This document shows, piece after piece, positions 1-8,300 of a stretch of DNA of 44,679 nucleotides. The notes beneath the pieces are model-generated. The model made no database searches. It was not told the origin of the DNA and worked only from the letters and a program-made list of their open reading frames with translations. Positions within the stretch are counted from its first letter, which is position 1; every line of letters starts with the position of its first letter. Made by a program: the position numbers and the translations under genes. This DNA is from an uncultured Pseudomonadales bacterium (GTDB lineage: Bacteria > Pseudomonadota > Gammaproteobacteria > Pseudomonadales > Cellvibrionaceae): assembly GCA_947494095.1 (NCBI GenBank), contig CANLTI010000043.1:1-44679 (forward strand). The letters are read 5' to 3'.

Positions 1-106
1 TTGTAATGTAAATCTTATTAATTACACCATCGCTTGATTCAGCCGCATTAATACTAAACGCGTATAAACTTAATGCACATAACGTCAATATTTTAGGCAT
101 TTTCAT
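1..106 (-). CDS. small secreted protein A (partial, N-terminus only)
   Basis: The ATG at 106 is preceded by a strong TAAGGAG ribosome site (about 113-119 on the complementary strand). The readable part, beginning MKMPKILTLCALSLYAFS and continuing INAAESSDGVINKIYIT, is a Sec signal peptide with likely cleavage after INA/A and the first mature residues. The 'G.I.KIYI' start of the mature part resembles the first strand of small secreted proteins B-I further along. The rest runs off the left edge, so membership of that family is inferred from signal peptide, size of visible part and position. No function can be assigned. Confidence 0.6.
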   Translation of the reverse strand, partial: MKMPKILTLCALSLYAFSINAAESSDGVINKIYIT

Positions 107-216
107 ATATTTACTCCTTATAAAAAGTACAATAGGCAAGCCCTACATTACACATACCGCAAAGCCTCGCCCCTCGCCCCTCGCCCCTCTGCCGTCAGGC
201 AATCACTTGCTTACAC
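107..216. other. short intergenic spacer with 7-bp tandem repeat
   Basis: The spacer between small genes B and A contains three tandem CTCGCCC units (166-186). It is unusually C-rich compared with its AT-rich surroundings. It also contains the ribosome site of gene A. No clear terminator hairpin was seen. Confidence 0.5.
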
Positions 217-555
217 TTAAGGGTGAACATAAACTGCGCTCACTTGAGGAAACGAGGTCCCCCATAATGGTATACAACCATTAGAGTGAATTTTAACAGG
301 TTTATTGGCCATAAAGGCCGCCAATAGTAGGGAATACTGCCTATTAGTACTACTATCACTGCCTTTCAAAGTAACGGCACCGGCTGTGCCGCATTCATCA
401 GGGTTTTCGATATCCTCAGCTGAAATAGCAATCCTCACAACATCAAAACGCTCTGCATTTATATAGGCGATACGCCCCGAAAGATTCTCTGTAATATAAC
501 CAGAGGCACTCACAGGCATAGCCATCATAAAGGCAATCAAAGTCATGTATTTCAT
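217..555 (-). CDS. small secreted cysteine protein B (112 aa)
   Basis: This is a 112-residue protein with an N-terminal signal peptide ending near PVSAS. The mature part has two cysteines, C55 and C94, placed as in the neighbouring small proteins and plausibly disulfide-bonded outside the cytoplasm. The most conserved segment is LLLAAFMANKPVKIH (residues 76-90), a predicted amphipathic helix followed by a strand, then the second cysteine and a closing VSAVYV strand. The start is supported by an AAGGAAA ribosome site. Family members lie on both sides in the same direction, each with its own ribosome site. I do not recognise a characterised family; the compact alpha/beta layout could be an OB-like fold, which is a guess. 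Confidence 0.8.
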   Translation of the reverse strand: MKYMTLIAFMMAMPVSASGYITENLSGRIAYINAERFDVVRIAISAEDIENPDECGTAGAVTLKGSDSSTNRQYSLLLAAFMANKPVKIHSNGCIPLWGTSFPQVSAVYVHP

Positions 556-610
556 ATCTTTTCCTTAGATAATATTCTTCAAACAAAAATCATTAAAATG
601 ATAAAACTAA

Positions 611-878
611 TGTAACTATTTAGAGGTGCGAAAATAGGGCGCTAATGAATCATTGACTGGGCAGCTCAAGTCATCTGCGACTTTGTGCTCCTGCAAAGCA
701 TCCGTTGCACTATATAAGCGTTCTCGACTTTATGCTCCTGCAAAGTCTAATCTTGAATATTCTTATGCAAATGCACTGTCTACACCTTGCTTTCCCTGCA
801 AGGCCCAGCGCCTAAATGCCCAGAAAATATCCATCAACCGTATCAGGTGAAGCTTATCAATTGAGCTGAATAGTTACA
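611..878 (+). repeat. MITE-like dispersed repeat, copy 1
   Basis: This 268-bp element is bounded by inverted ends TGTAACTATT (611-620) and AATAGTTACA (869-878). It shares the internal block GCGCTAATGAATCATTGACT and the motif GACTTTGTGCTCCTGCAAAG with copies at 2401, 15962 and 39717. It lies between genes B and C. It is short, has no credible gene (the open frame at 653-850 is the repeat itself) and contains several hairpin-forming half-palindromes. These are the marks of a non-autonomous miniature element. The mobilising transposase is unknown. Confidence 0.75.
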
Positions 879-1019
879 TTTTAACTTCAAACACAAAAAC
901 ATACATACCTCCCCTAGTAGATGACAGATGGGTATTTTTTTAGGTCATTTAGAGTTACGCTATTAAAGCATACAAAATCGACGTAAAAACTGTCACTTTA
1001 CTGACTTACCCATAAAACC
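879..1019. other. intergenic, nothing recognised
   Basis: This AT-rich spacer lies between MITE-like copy 1 and the stop of gene C. No gene, tRNA or convincing terminator was seen. Confidence 0.4.
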
Positions 1020-1361
1020 CTATTTAAACGATTTAATCGTGGTGATAGTTTGAAAGTTATCACTTTGCCCTGAACAAGTACCGCCATCAATCCAAAGCTG
1101 AACATCCGCCTGTGAAGCATGAGCCATTAACAATTGCGAAAAGCGAATGCTAAAGCTAGTACTTTCGGTAACATCCAAAGCATAATAAAGTGTGCTTGTG
1201 CAGATCTCGGTATAATCTACATTGGTGCCGCTCATCTTTATCATCACGGTATATCCGTGATTATAAATTTCAATAATTTTTCCTTTTTGGGACCAACCAC
1301 CTCCAGCTTGTACACTCATTGAAGCGAATATAAAAGACGTAAATATCAATAATTTTCTCAC
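1020..1361 (-). CDS. small secreted cysteine protein C (113 aa), GTG start
   Basis: The signal peptide (MRKLLIFTSFIFASMSVQAG) is followed by a mature part of about 94 residues. C54 and C96 match the spacing of the two cysteines in B. The central segment FSQLLMAHASQADVQLWI (residues 74-91) corresponds to the 'LLxAxxANKxVxI' helix-strand of the family. The first codon is GTG, preceded by AAGGAAAT at good spacing; no ATG lies nearby in frame. It is a clear but diverged family member of unknown function. Confidence 0.78.
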   Translation of the reverse strand: MRKLLIFTSFIFASMSVQAGGGWSQKGKIIEIYNHGYTVMIKMSGTNVDYTEICTSTLYYALDVTESTSFSIRFSQLLMAHASQADVQLWIDGGTCSGQSDNFQTITTIKSFK

Positions 1362-1423
1362 AATATTTCCTTCAAGCTATAACGCCATTGAACAGCAGGC
1401 GTGATTTAAATTATTCGATTGAT

Positions 1424-1747
1424 TCACTGGACCTCAGGTAAAAACACGCCTTCAATACCAACAATATCGACTGGGCCCGCACATGAATTTTGAGCATCGT
1501 AAAAGCTAATATTACTATTCGTAGCTTTCGCGGTTATAGCCAAACTCAACCAATCGTTATGACGCATATTGGATGTTGCCCAACCAAACCAGCCATCTCG
1601 CTCATTACAGGTACCGTAACCACCGCCAATAAAGACTCTGACGCGATCTTCATAAACTTGAATATCTTTAACTTTATTAGTGAAGGTACCCGCTAACGAT
1701 GAGCTTGCTAAAATAGCGCCCATTAGGATAATTGATAATTTAATCAT
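1424..1747 (-). CDS. small secreted cysteine protein D (107 aa)
   Basis: The signal peptide ends near SSSLAG. C47 and C89 are the paired cysteines. After C47 comes DGWFGWATSN, which resembles AGWFGFNLYI after C53 in protein I more than 13 kb away, evidence that the two are related. WLSLAITAKATNSNISFY (residues 66-83) is the helix-strand core of the family. The start is supported by AAGGA five bases upstream of ATG. It lies 62 bp upstream of C on the same strand, so the two could be co-transcribed. The function is unknown. Confidence 0.78.
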   Translation of the reverse strand: MIKLSIILMGAILASSSLAGTFTNKVKDIQVYEDRVRVFIGGGYGTCNERDGWFGWATSNMRHNDWLSLAITAKATNSNISFYDAQNSCAGPVDIVGIEGVFLPEVQ

Positions 1748-1949
1748 TGCTGTCCTTGAGTTAATGTAACCGCTTATCGAGCGAGCGCCAATCCATGCTA
1801 ATACCTGTAGCGCTCAATCACGGTCACGAGTTTAGAGTTTTTTGTAAAGCTGTTATTTTTGATAGGCAACGGCCAACCGGTAAAACTTCATGTCACTTTC
1901 TTTGAGTCGGCATGCTCCATACGCCCTACCCGATTTAATTGGGTATTAG
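1748..1949. other. intergenic, nothing certain
   Basis: This spacer between the stop of gene E and the start of gene D holds D's ribosome site. Small imperfect palindromes occur but none has the form of a clear terminator. Confidence 0.35.
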
Positions 1950-2300
1950 TTATTGCTTAATTCGTATAAATGCCAATTGATGAGAATAAACAGTTGTATT
2001 ACTTGTGTTGATGGCAATTTCAACTTCCTTATTTGCAGCTAATGCTGACAGCGCAATAGAAAGCATGCCTGAAAATGCAGTAGAGGTACTCTCTAGATGT
2101 AGGTATTTTTTTCCACCACAGAGGTAGGTACCGCTGCTATCTTTCACTTTAACAATGAGCTTATTTTGCAAAACATGGCCATCATCACGATCACCTTCTA
2201 CCCATACATCTGAGATATATAGCGAATCACAATGTACTGTTTCTGCGGCAACATGACTTGAACTTACGATGACCCACAATATAAAAATTAACTTTCTCAA
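1950..2300 (-). CDS. small secreted cysteine protein E (116 aa), TTG start
   Basis: The signal peptide MRKLIFILWVIVSSSHVAAE is followed by a mature part with C24 and C61. The segment LSIALSALAANKEVEIAI (residues 80-97) is a close match to the family core (compare LLLAAFMANKPVKI in B). The first cysteine is shifted to the mature N-terminus as in F and G, and a cysteine after the core is missing, so any disulfide must differ. The first codon is TTG with AAGGTG upstream. The function is unknown. Confidence 0.76.
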   Translation of the reverse strand: MRKLIFILWVIVSSSHVAAETVHCDSLYISDVWVEGDRDDGHVLQNKLIVKVKDSSGTYLCGGKKYLHLESTSTAFSGMLSIALSALAANKEVEIAINTSNTTVYSHQLAFIRIKQ

Positions 2301-2400
2301 TTCTTTTCACCTTATCAATTAACGCTCGCAACTGCGGGCGTCTTGCAGCAACAAAGGAGAGGAAAGCCACTCCGACAGACTGCGTTTAATATAAAATTTA

Positions 2401-2726
2401 TTGTAACTATGTCAGCTCAGCTGACAAATCTCACCTGATAGGGTGCTGATAGATTATTTCTGGGCATTTAAGCGCCAGGCCTTGCAGGGAAAGCAAGGGG
2501 TAGACAGTGCACCTGCATAAGGATATGCAAGATTAGACTTTACAGGAGCAAACTGTCGAGAGCACTTGTATAACGACCGCCCCAGCATGGATGCGTGGGG
2601 ATAGACTTTGCACCTGCATAGGGATATGTAAGATTAGACTTTACGGAGCACAAAGTCGCAGATAGCTTGAGCGGCCCAGTCAATGATTCATTAGCGCCCA
2701 ATTTCGGTACCTATGAATAGTTACAA
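2401..2726 (-). repeat. MITE-like dispersed repeat, copy 2 (inverted, enlarged)
   Basis: At 326 bp this is the longest copy, in opposite orientation to copy 1. Its ends are TTGTAACTAT (2401-2410) and ATAGTTACAA (2717-2726). It is flanked by TTTA on both sides, a possible 4-bp target duplication. It contains an internal duplication: the 40-bp module beginning CACCTGCATAAGGATATG occurs at 2510-2550 and again at 2611-2650, which explains the greater length. The right end lies 4 bp from the stop codon of gene F. Confidence 0.75.
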
Positions 2727-2730
2727 TTTA

Positions 2731-3042
2731 TTAATCATGTATGTACATATATTTAGGTTTATGATACTGATTTAAACTTGTGCAACTTGTTGCTTGAGTG
2801 TCATCAGTTCTTGCAATAACAGTTTTGTTCGTCGCGTAAGCAGCCAAAACCATTGAGGACCCCACATTAGACAATGCGCATACCCATTTATCATTTGTTG
2901 AATCTAATTTATAGGCAAGCTGGCCATCACACATATCGGGCCAATCAAGAACCCTCAATACTTTACCCGAGCATTCAGCCGCATTACAAATACTAGGCAT
3001 AAGAGATACCAAAAGTACTATATACAATAATTTAACGCTCAT
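2731..3042 (-). CDS. small secreted cysteine protein F (103 aa)
   Basis: The signal peptide (MSVKLLYIVLLVSLMPSICN, cut near NAA) is followed by about 82 residues with C24, C38, C55 and C87, two more cysteines than most relatives. SSMVLAAYATNKTVIART (residues 62-79) is the family core, followed by the conserved late cysteine and a closing YMYI strand. GAGGAG upstream of ATG supports the start. The stop codon lies next to MITE-like copy 2, so that insertion may have reshaped the C-terminal end or terminator. The function is unknown. Confidence 0.78.
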   Translation of the reverse strand: MSVKLLYIVLLVSLMPSICNAAECSGKVLRVLDWPDMCDGQLAYKLDSTNDKWVCALSNVGSSMVLAAYATNKTVIARTDDTQATSCTSLNQYHKPKYMYIHD

Positions 3043-3270
3043 CCAACTCTCCTCTAAAAACCCTTATTAAAAGCCAACAAAAGCCAACAGGGACACTCAC
3101 CCTAAAAAACACCTACTTGAACAACCCAACAACGGATACCGCCAAGCACTAAAACACGCGGAATTATGGCCTTATTACTTCCGGCTATCAACCTAAGTTA
3201 TTTATTGCGTTAGGGTATATATCTGCGCAGGTCGAATTCGTTTGAAGCGCGGTAACATGAAGGGTAATTG
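3043..3270. other. spacer with inverted REP-like half copy
   Basis: CAGGGACACTCAC at 3088-3100 is the reverse complement of the core of the 24-bp repeats at 4317-4468. The transposase gene is thus bracketed by this core in inverted orientation. The rest of the spacer shows nothing recognisable. Confidence 0.5.
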
Positions 3271-4245
3271 TTAACCGAAGAGCAATTTGCAGCGCTGCCG
3301 GTTGGGTGTGCGCTTATAACCCAACTGCAGGGCCGCGCTTTCTATGTGAGCCTCGGCCCCGACAAAAGTATTGGTATTTTTCTCGAAGGCGGTGGTTAAC
3401 GCTATCCAGTTTTCAGGATCAATGCCAATGCGATCCAATATGGGCGGAAGATTGCCATCAATCGCGCCACGTTTATCATCACGAATCGCCCTGCCGGTCC
3501 AATCCACCAGCTCAATATAATCCATTAGCTTAAACGGTAAACCTTGCAGCATGGGCTCTCTGGGGTTGCCGATAAAACAGGCCAAATTTAAGGGTATTTC
3601 GTTGCATTTAGCCGCTTTAATGCGCTTTTTAATCGACGTATGGTCACTGGTTTCGGGGCTTTCGGCTATATTAGCGCGCACGGGGTTGAGGTCAACATAG
3701 GCCATGCACGCTGCCAGTGCGGCCTCATCACAGAGCGCCTGAGATTTAAATCGGCCTTCCCAGAAGCGGCCGGTACATTTATCTTCGGCATTCGCCATAC
3801 GCGCAATGGGCTCATTCAGGGCTTTCATAAATTTGCTAATATCAAATAAGTTCAGCCGCCACTGGTCAATCCGCAGTTTAACGGCCACCTGCTCCGCTTT
3901 ATTCATGGGATCTTGCCGAGCAAATTTCTGCGTAAGTACCGTGCCTTTATATAAGCGGTGCCAACGCTCGCACACCTCCAAATCGCTTAAACCATGGGCC
4001 TTAGCGGCGTTAATGTACAGTACGGTATGGACGTGATTTGACATTACAGCGTAAGCGCAGATATCTATTGCAAAAACCTCCGCCAATAGCATCAAGCGGT
4101 CCTCAACCCACTGGCGTCGGTGCTCGTAGCTGGTCCCGCTGTACTGATCATAGCCACACAAGAAGGCACGACGAATGCATCGTGTTACACAATGATAGTA
4201 AGGCGTAGTATCTAATGAAACCTGCTGGCTTCTCGCTTTAGTCAT
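3271..4245 (-). CDS. REP-associated / IS200-like Y1 tyrosine transposase
   Basis: This is a 324-residue HUH single-strand transposase of the Y1 / RAYT type. The metal-binding HUH motif is HVH in MSNHVHTVLYI (about residues 68-78). The family pattern WEGRFKSQ follows in the middle, and AYVDLNPVRAN contains the probable catalytic tyrosine. Such enzymes nick and join hairpin-forming single strands and are tied to dispersed REP palindromes. Five REP-like 24-mers lie at 4317-4468 and 4857-4880, and an inverted core at 3088. The ATG at 4245 is preferred over an upstream GTG because AAGGTGG is five bases before it. It is longer than typical RAYTs of about 150-230 residues, with a C-terminal extension of unknown role. 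All visible motifs are intact. Confidence 0.85.
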   Translation of the reverse strand: MTKARSQQVSLDTTPYYHCVTRCIRRAFLCGYDQYSGTSYEHRRQWVEDRLMLLAEVFAIDICAYAVMSNHVHTVLYINAAKAHGLSDLEVCERWHRLYKGTVLTQKFARQDPMNKAEQVAVKLRIDQWRLNLFDISKFMKALNEPIARMANAEDKCTGRFWEGRFKSQALCDEAALAACMAYVDLNPVRANIAESPETSDHTSIKKRIKAAKCNEIPLNLACFIGNPREPMLQGLPFKLMDYIELVDWTGRAIRDDKRGAIDGNLPPILDRIGIDPENWIALTTAFEKNTNTFVGAEAHIESAALQLGYKRTPNRQRCKLLFG

Positions 4246-4316
4246 AATAACCACCTTATCGCTATCGGTTGAATTGTTAGCTTAAGCGTAGAAGATGGTT
4301 AATTATTATGCAAACT

Positions 4317-4468
4317 TTTGAGTGAGTGTCCCTGCAAGTGATAGTTAAACTTTTGAGTGAGTGTCCCTGCAAGTGTCTTTGAGTGAGTGTCCCTGCAAGT
4401 GCGTTACTATCTCTTTCTTTTGTCACGCCTGTCCTAGCTTTTGCTTTGAGTGAGTGTCCCTGCAAGTG
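4317..4468 (+). repeat. cluster of four 24-bp REP-like direct repeats
   Basis: Four identical 24-mers lie at 4317-4340, 4352-4375, 4378-4401 and 4445-4468. Each begins TTTGAGTGAGTG and ends TCCCTGCAAGTG. A fifth is at 4857-4880. They lie immediately upstream of the transposase gene and end 2 bp before the stop codon of gene G. The placement suggests recognition elements of the neighbouring RAYT-like enzyme. An open frame across them is an artefact. Confidence 0.85.
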
Positions 4469-4470
4469 CA

Positions 4471-4812
4471 TTAAGGATTAGTTGCTAGATCAATTCCAGC
4501 TATAACCTGACCACCAGTATCGATACTGCACTTATCAGGAGCCTTTGTAAAAACATTCAAGCGGTGACCCGACAACTTAGCAGCCATAAGAATTGAGAGG
4601 GCTTGATGCTTCGCATCACTCTCCCAACCGGTAAAGTACACCCAGAATGAACCCGATGTATCCTGAGTCCCCTCGAGAAAAACGACCCTATTAAGGCCAC
4701 CCTGAATATCTAGGCTAATACGTCCGACATATACACCATTACACTTATCCAGCACAGCATGAGAAACGCATGAAAACGTCGATAGGAGACAAAGTAAAAA
4801 TATTCTATTCAT
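4471..4812 (-). CDS. small secreted cysteine protein G (113 aa), bracketed by direct repeats
   Basis: The signal peptide ends near SCVSHA. The mature protein has C24 and C95 plus the core LSILMAAKLSGHRLNVFT (residues 72-89), which fits the family pattern. The start has an AAGGAAA site upstream. The gene sits exactly between two copies of the 24-bp repeat (4445-4468 and 4857-4880), so gene plus one repeat forms a 412-bp unit. This suggests it could have been gained, or could be lost, by recombination or transposase action. The function is unknown. Confidence 0.78.
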   Translation of the reverse strand: MNRIFLLCLLSTFSCVSHAVLDKCNGVYVGRISLDIQGGLNRVVFLEGTQDTSGSFWVYFTGWESDAKHQALSILMAAKLSGHRLNVFTKAPDKCSIDTGGQVIAGIDLATNP

Positions 4813-4856
4813 AGGTAATTTCCTTAGTAAGGTAACAGTTTATTAGCAAGCAAGCT

Positions 4857-4880
4857 TTTGAGTGAGTGTCCCTGCAAGTG
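4857..4880 (+). repeat. fifth copy of 24-bp REP-like repeat
   Basis: This copy is identical to those at 4317-4468 and in the same orientation, 45 bp upstream of the start of gene G. It is followed directly by an extra TGCAAGTG (4881-4888), a partial tandem duplication of its own end. Confidence 0.85.
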
Positions 4881-4917
4881 TGCAAGTGCTCTTATTGCAT
4901 TGCTTCTGTAGAGCATA

Positions 4918-4955
4918 AAAAAGCAGCTAAAGGGGTTAAGCCTTAGCTGCTTTTT
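4918..4955 (-). terminator. rho-independent terminator of the toxin-immunity operon
   Basis: The arms AAAAAGCAGCTAA (4918-4930) and TTAGCTGCTTTTT (4943-4955) form a perfect 13-bp stem with a 12-nt loop. Read on the minus strand, the stem ends in a T-run. It lies about 120 bp downstream of the barstar gene stop. A+T-rich outer pairs could let it work in both directions. Confidence 0.75.
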
Positions 4956-5077
4956 ACCGCTGAAGTTAAGATCTAAGAATCAATGAGTCTGTGATATTTA
5001 AAATCAATGACTCTGAGCCTTTTGATCTTGATCCGCAAGTGTCCCTAACCCCTTTGATCCCTAGCAATAATTGCTTT
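4956..5077. other. spacer downstream of barstar gene
   Basis: This spacer contains the imperfect direct repeat TCAATGAGTCTG / TCAATGACTCTG (about 4979-5010). Nothing else was seen. Confidence 0.35.
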
Positions 5078-5365
5078 TCATTCTAAATTCAACTCAAACT
5101 TCTCATCCAACCCCCAAGTAACATCCTGAGTAACAACTCTAAGTAAAACATCATTAACCCTAGAAAAATCATCACCCATAGCCTCGCGGGAAATAACTGA
5201 ATTCTCCCAAACTAACGTAACCGGCCGCTCAAGATCAGTACTTAACACATCCCAAAGAGAATCCAAATTACCCCCGTAATAAGAAGGAAAATTCAGCACG
5301 CGGGCTATTACCTTATGGAAATCAACTTCCGTCTTAATATCATTACCATTAATTACAGCTTTCAT
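5078..5365 (-). CDS. barstar-family immunity protein
   Basis: This 95-residue cytoplasmic protein has the barstar pattern: an MKAVINGNDIKTEVDFHKVI strand-helix start, then FPSYYGGNLDSLWDVL, the helix that plugs the barnase active site, and late strands with VTLVWENS. The family length is about 90 residues. It has no signal peptide, as expected for protection against an RNase acting in the cytoplasm. It starts 18 bp after the stop of the barnase-like toxin gene, with AGAGG upstream. The order toxin then immunity is standard for polymorphic toxin loci. The cognate pairing is inferred from adjacency and the matching families. Confidence 0.9.
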   Translation of the reverse strand: MKAVINGNDIKTEVDFHKVIARVLNFPSYYGGNLDSLWDVLSTDLERPVTLVWENSVISREAMGDDFSRVNDVLLRVVTQDVTWGLDEKFELNLE

Positions 5366-5383
5366 AGTTTACTTAGCCTCTTA

Positions 5384-8300
5384 CTAATCCTTCCAACGAC
5401 CAATCAAATGTACTGTATCGTAATGGTCTGGCGTTACATATAACAACCCATCGTTTGAATATAACAATCGTGTCCCCGGCTGCTTAGGTCTAGACATAGC
5501 TGTTTTAATTCCAATATCAGCCTCGTACCATACTCGACCCTGCGCTGAAGGGAGGACATTAGTACTGTTTTCGAATATATCACCGCCCAACTGACCATCA
5601 GGCACTGAGTTACCTAAAGCCTTACCAGGCTTCCACCCTTGCTGAACGGCAGTGGGCTTATCGATATAGTTGGAAGGGAGCTTGCCTGTCGTTCGTAAAC
5701 TGTCAACCAAGGGGTTAGCTAACTCTGTAACACTCAACAACTCTATGTGTTTAGCATAATTAGCTGCATTATGAGCTGGAGTAGCTGCGCTACTATCAAT
5801 TGGCAGCAACGTAGTAACATCATCAATGTTATCTAAATCAACATCCCTAGCCCCAATATCAACATCAAATCCATCACCACTCTCATTAGCCCTAAACTTA
5901 ACATCAAACGGAAGTTTATCTAAAACCTTGTCTAAATTAATCTTTCCTTCAAGGCTTAACGTTTTAAGCAGCGCTAAAGTCTTCTGTAAACGCAATGCTG
6001 AGGCAGCACCCAACGTCACCAAAGAGGCCCCCAAAGTTTCAGGAGCAGCAATAACCGAAAACGAGCCGACAGCCATGCCAATCGTAACACCACCAATTAA
6101 GCGCGCCAACTGTGCTTTCGCATAAGCATCATCATTGACAATAGCTTCATCCATCAGCGTTTTCATGGCTGGTAGAACCTGATCAATATTACGTACTAAT
6201 TCAACCGTTCCGTCAACGGCTTGCTCTGCGCGCTCGATGGTTGCTTCATTTAAATCGGCCCCTAAAAAGGGAGACAATTGAGCGCGTAAAGTTACATCAC
6301 CAAGAATGGCCGCCAGACCAACAGTATCAATAACCGCCGCAATCAACCCCGCCGATACCGATGGATTAGTAACATCAATACCCGAACTAATGAGCGAAGC
6401 TACATCTATACCTGTAAGCTTTAAAGCCCCCTCAAGCGCATCCGCCAACATGGCCGGGTCTGTATTTTCGAGGTCAACACCTATAGCGATAACCGAATCG
6501 GCCAGCTTGCTTGTAAGTAATTCAAGCGGCCCAAAAGGATTAGCGAGTAACGCTCTCACCTCTTCAATTGCATTTTTTAGAAGTGTAAAATCAAGGCTCA
6601 TGGCATTATATCTAGCCGCGTTTTCAGCACCTGCTGCTGCCGCATTAACACCGGCAGCATCGGCACCAGCAGCAAATGCGCCCACTGCCGCACCTAGCTT
6701 CGCTAAGTCTACCCCTCGCTCAGCAAGCACTCTTACATCGCGAATTAATTGACCCGTTTCTGCTTTAAGTATTTCCTGAATTTTCTGCTCGGAGTGGCCT
6801 TCCGCAATAAGAGCATCCACTCGCCCAGTCTTACTCTCAAGATATTCTTCTAAATCTTCTTGAGCGCCCGCCAACTTGTCATTATCACGATAGGTACTAG
6901 CAATTAATTCCCCAATTACCGCACCACCGCCTTGCGCATAACAATTGGATTTCGCATCACCTCCGGAAGAGACACTCGCACTCGCCACTCCAATCACACA
7001 CCCAACAGCTGCATGTGAAATATACTTTAGGGCTGTCTCTATGCCTGCTGCATCCTCTGTATCAAAGGCAGAACCAATTTTACCTGCAGCATATTGCCCA
7101 ACAGCATCGGTTGCACTCTGCATTAGCGACTGACGAAAGGCGTCGTCAAATTTAACGTCATCGTAAACTGCCGCCTGGATACCCGCTTTAACTACCGCAT
7201 GCGTAACAGCCTCCCCCACCTGCGCCGTCAACGACATGCCGCCTGCCGCAGCCTTGGTCGCATTAATAGCTGAATTCACTCCCGTCTGAGCTTGCGCAGC
7301 CGTAGAGGCGCTCTCTACGGCTTCTGAAGCCTCTGCAACACCAGCACTATCCACGTTAAAAAACGTCGCATCCACCTGCGCAATCGCTCCTGCAGTCACC
7401 ATGGCAACGGCCAATGACTTTAGGGTATCTGAGGATGCAAGATCCTCCATTGCACCACCAATATCACCATTTACCGCACCATTAATGCCCGCCATAACCG
7501 CTTGGCTCACAAAAGCATTAACGCCTGCAGTGACTACTGCTGACGCGACAACACTACCCGAAGAGGTAATCGCTCCTGCAACAGCACCACCGGCACCACC
7601 TGTAGCAACAGCCACCGCAATAGCAACAACTGCGGCAAAAGCAGGTGATAAGCTCGTCGTTTTGTCATACCACTGTTCATGCGCTAAAAGGATTTCATTC
7701 CAATCCACATCAGGGCTATTACGCACATCATCGATCCACTCCATGCCCGGCATAGCCGCAATTTTATCAAGCTGCTGCTCTGTGCTTAAGGTAGGGTCGC
7801 CTTCATACTCAACGGTAATGCCATTAAGCGCCTCAACGGCAAAACCACCCACAATGGAGTTTGGAACACCTGTTTCAATATTGCGGCCTTTACTCACAGT
7901 CTTAGTCGTAAAAAGGCCTTTCTTAACAGACGAATAACTATAATGGTCTGTCTCGGTTGTCATTAATAAATTAACGGCACCCTTTTTAGCATTAACACTC
8001 GTACCTTGGCCCGATGTAATGTTGGCTGCCTTTAGCGTGATATCACCAAAGTCGGTACTTAACGTAATGCCTTTACCCGCATCCAATAGCGAGCGAATAG
8101 CCACAGTTTGGTAGACTGACTCATCAACTTTCTTTTTACCAAATTTACCGCTGGCTTGTGATTGCTTAACACCCAAAGCGTCAACAACCGTTATACCCAA
8201 ACCCGCCAACAATTGGATATGCCCTTTATCGCTCACAAGCTCGGCCGCATCTAATACGATCTTACCTTTAGCAATCAGCTTAATCGTATCTTCAGCGGTT

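Noticed and set aside
653..850. Open frame of 65 codons
   Set aside because: It lies wholly inside MITE-like copy 1 and has no ribosome site or recognisable product.
4317..4468. CRISPR-like direct repeats
   Set aside because: Spacers between the 24-mers are irregular (11, 2 and 43 bp), and no cas gene is near; REP-like repeats next to a Y1 transposase fit better.
4277..4471. Open frame of 64 codons with repeated GHSLK
   Set aside because: It is the translation of the 24-bp REP-like repeats on the minus strand.
1..4812. Integron-type gene cassette array
   Set aside because: Small same-strand genes suggested it, but no attC-like core sites (GTTRRRY) at regular positions and no integrase were seen; the genes have their own ribosome sites and mobile repeats differ.
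5826..7937. Long plus-strand open frames inside the toxin gene
   Set aside because: Alanine/proline/serine-rich shadows of the Gly/Ala-rich toxin coding strand.
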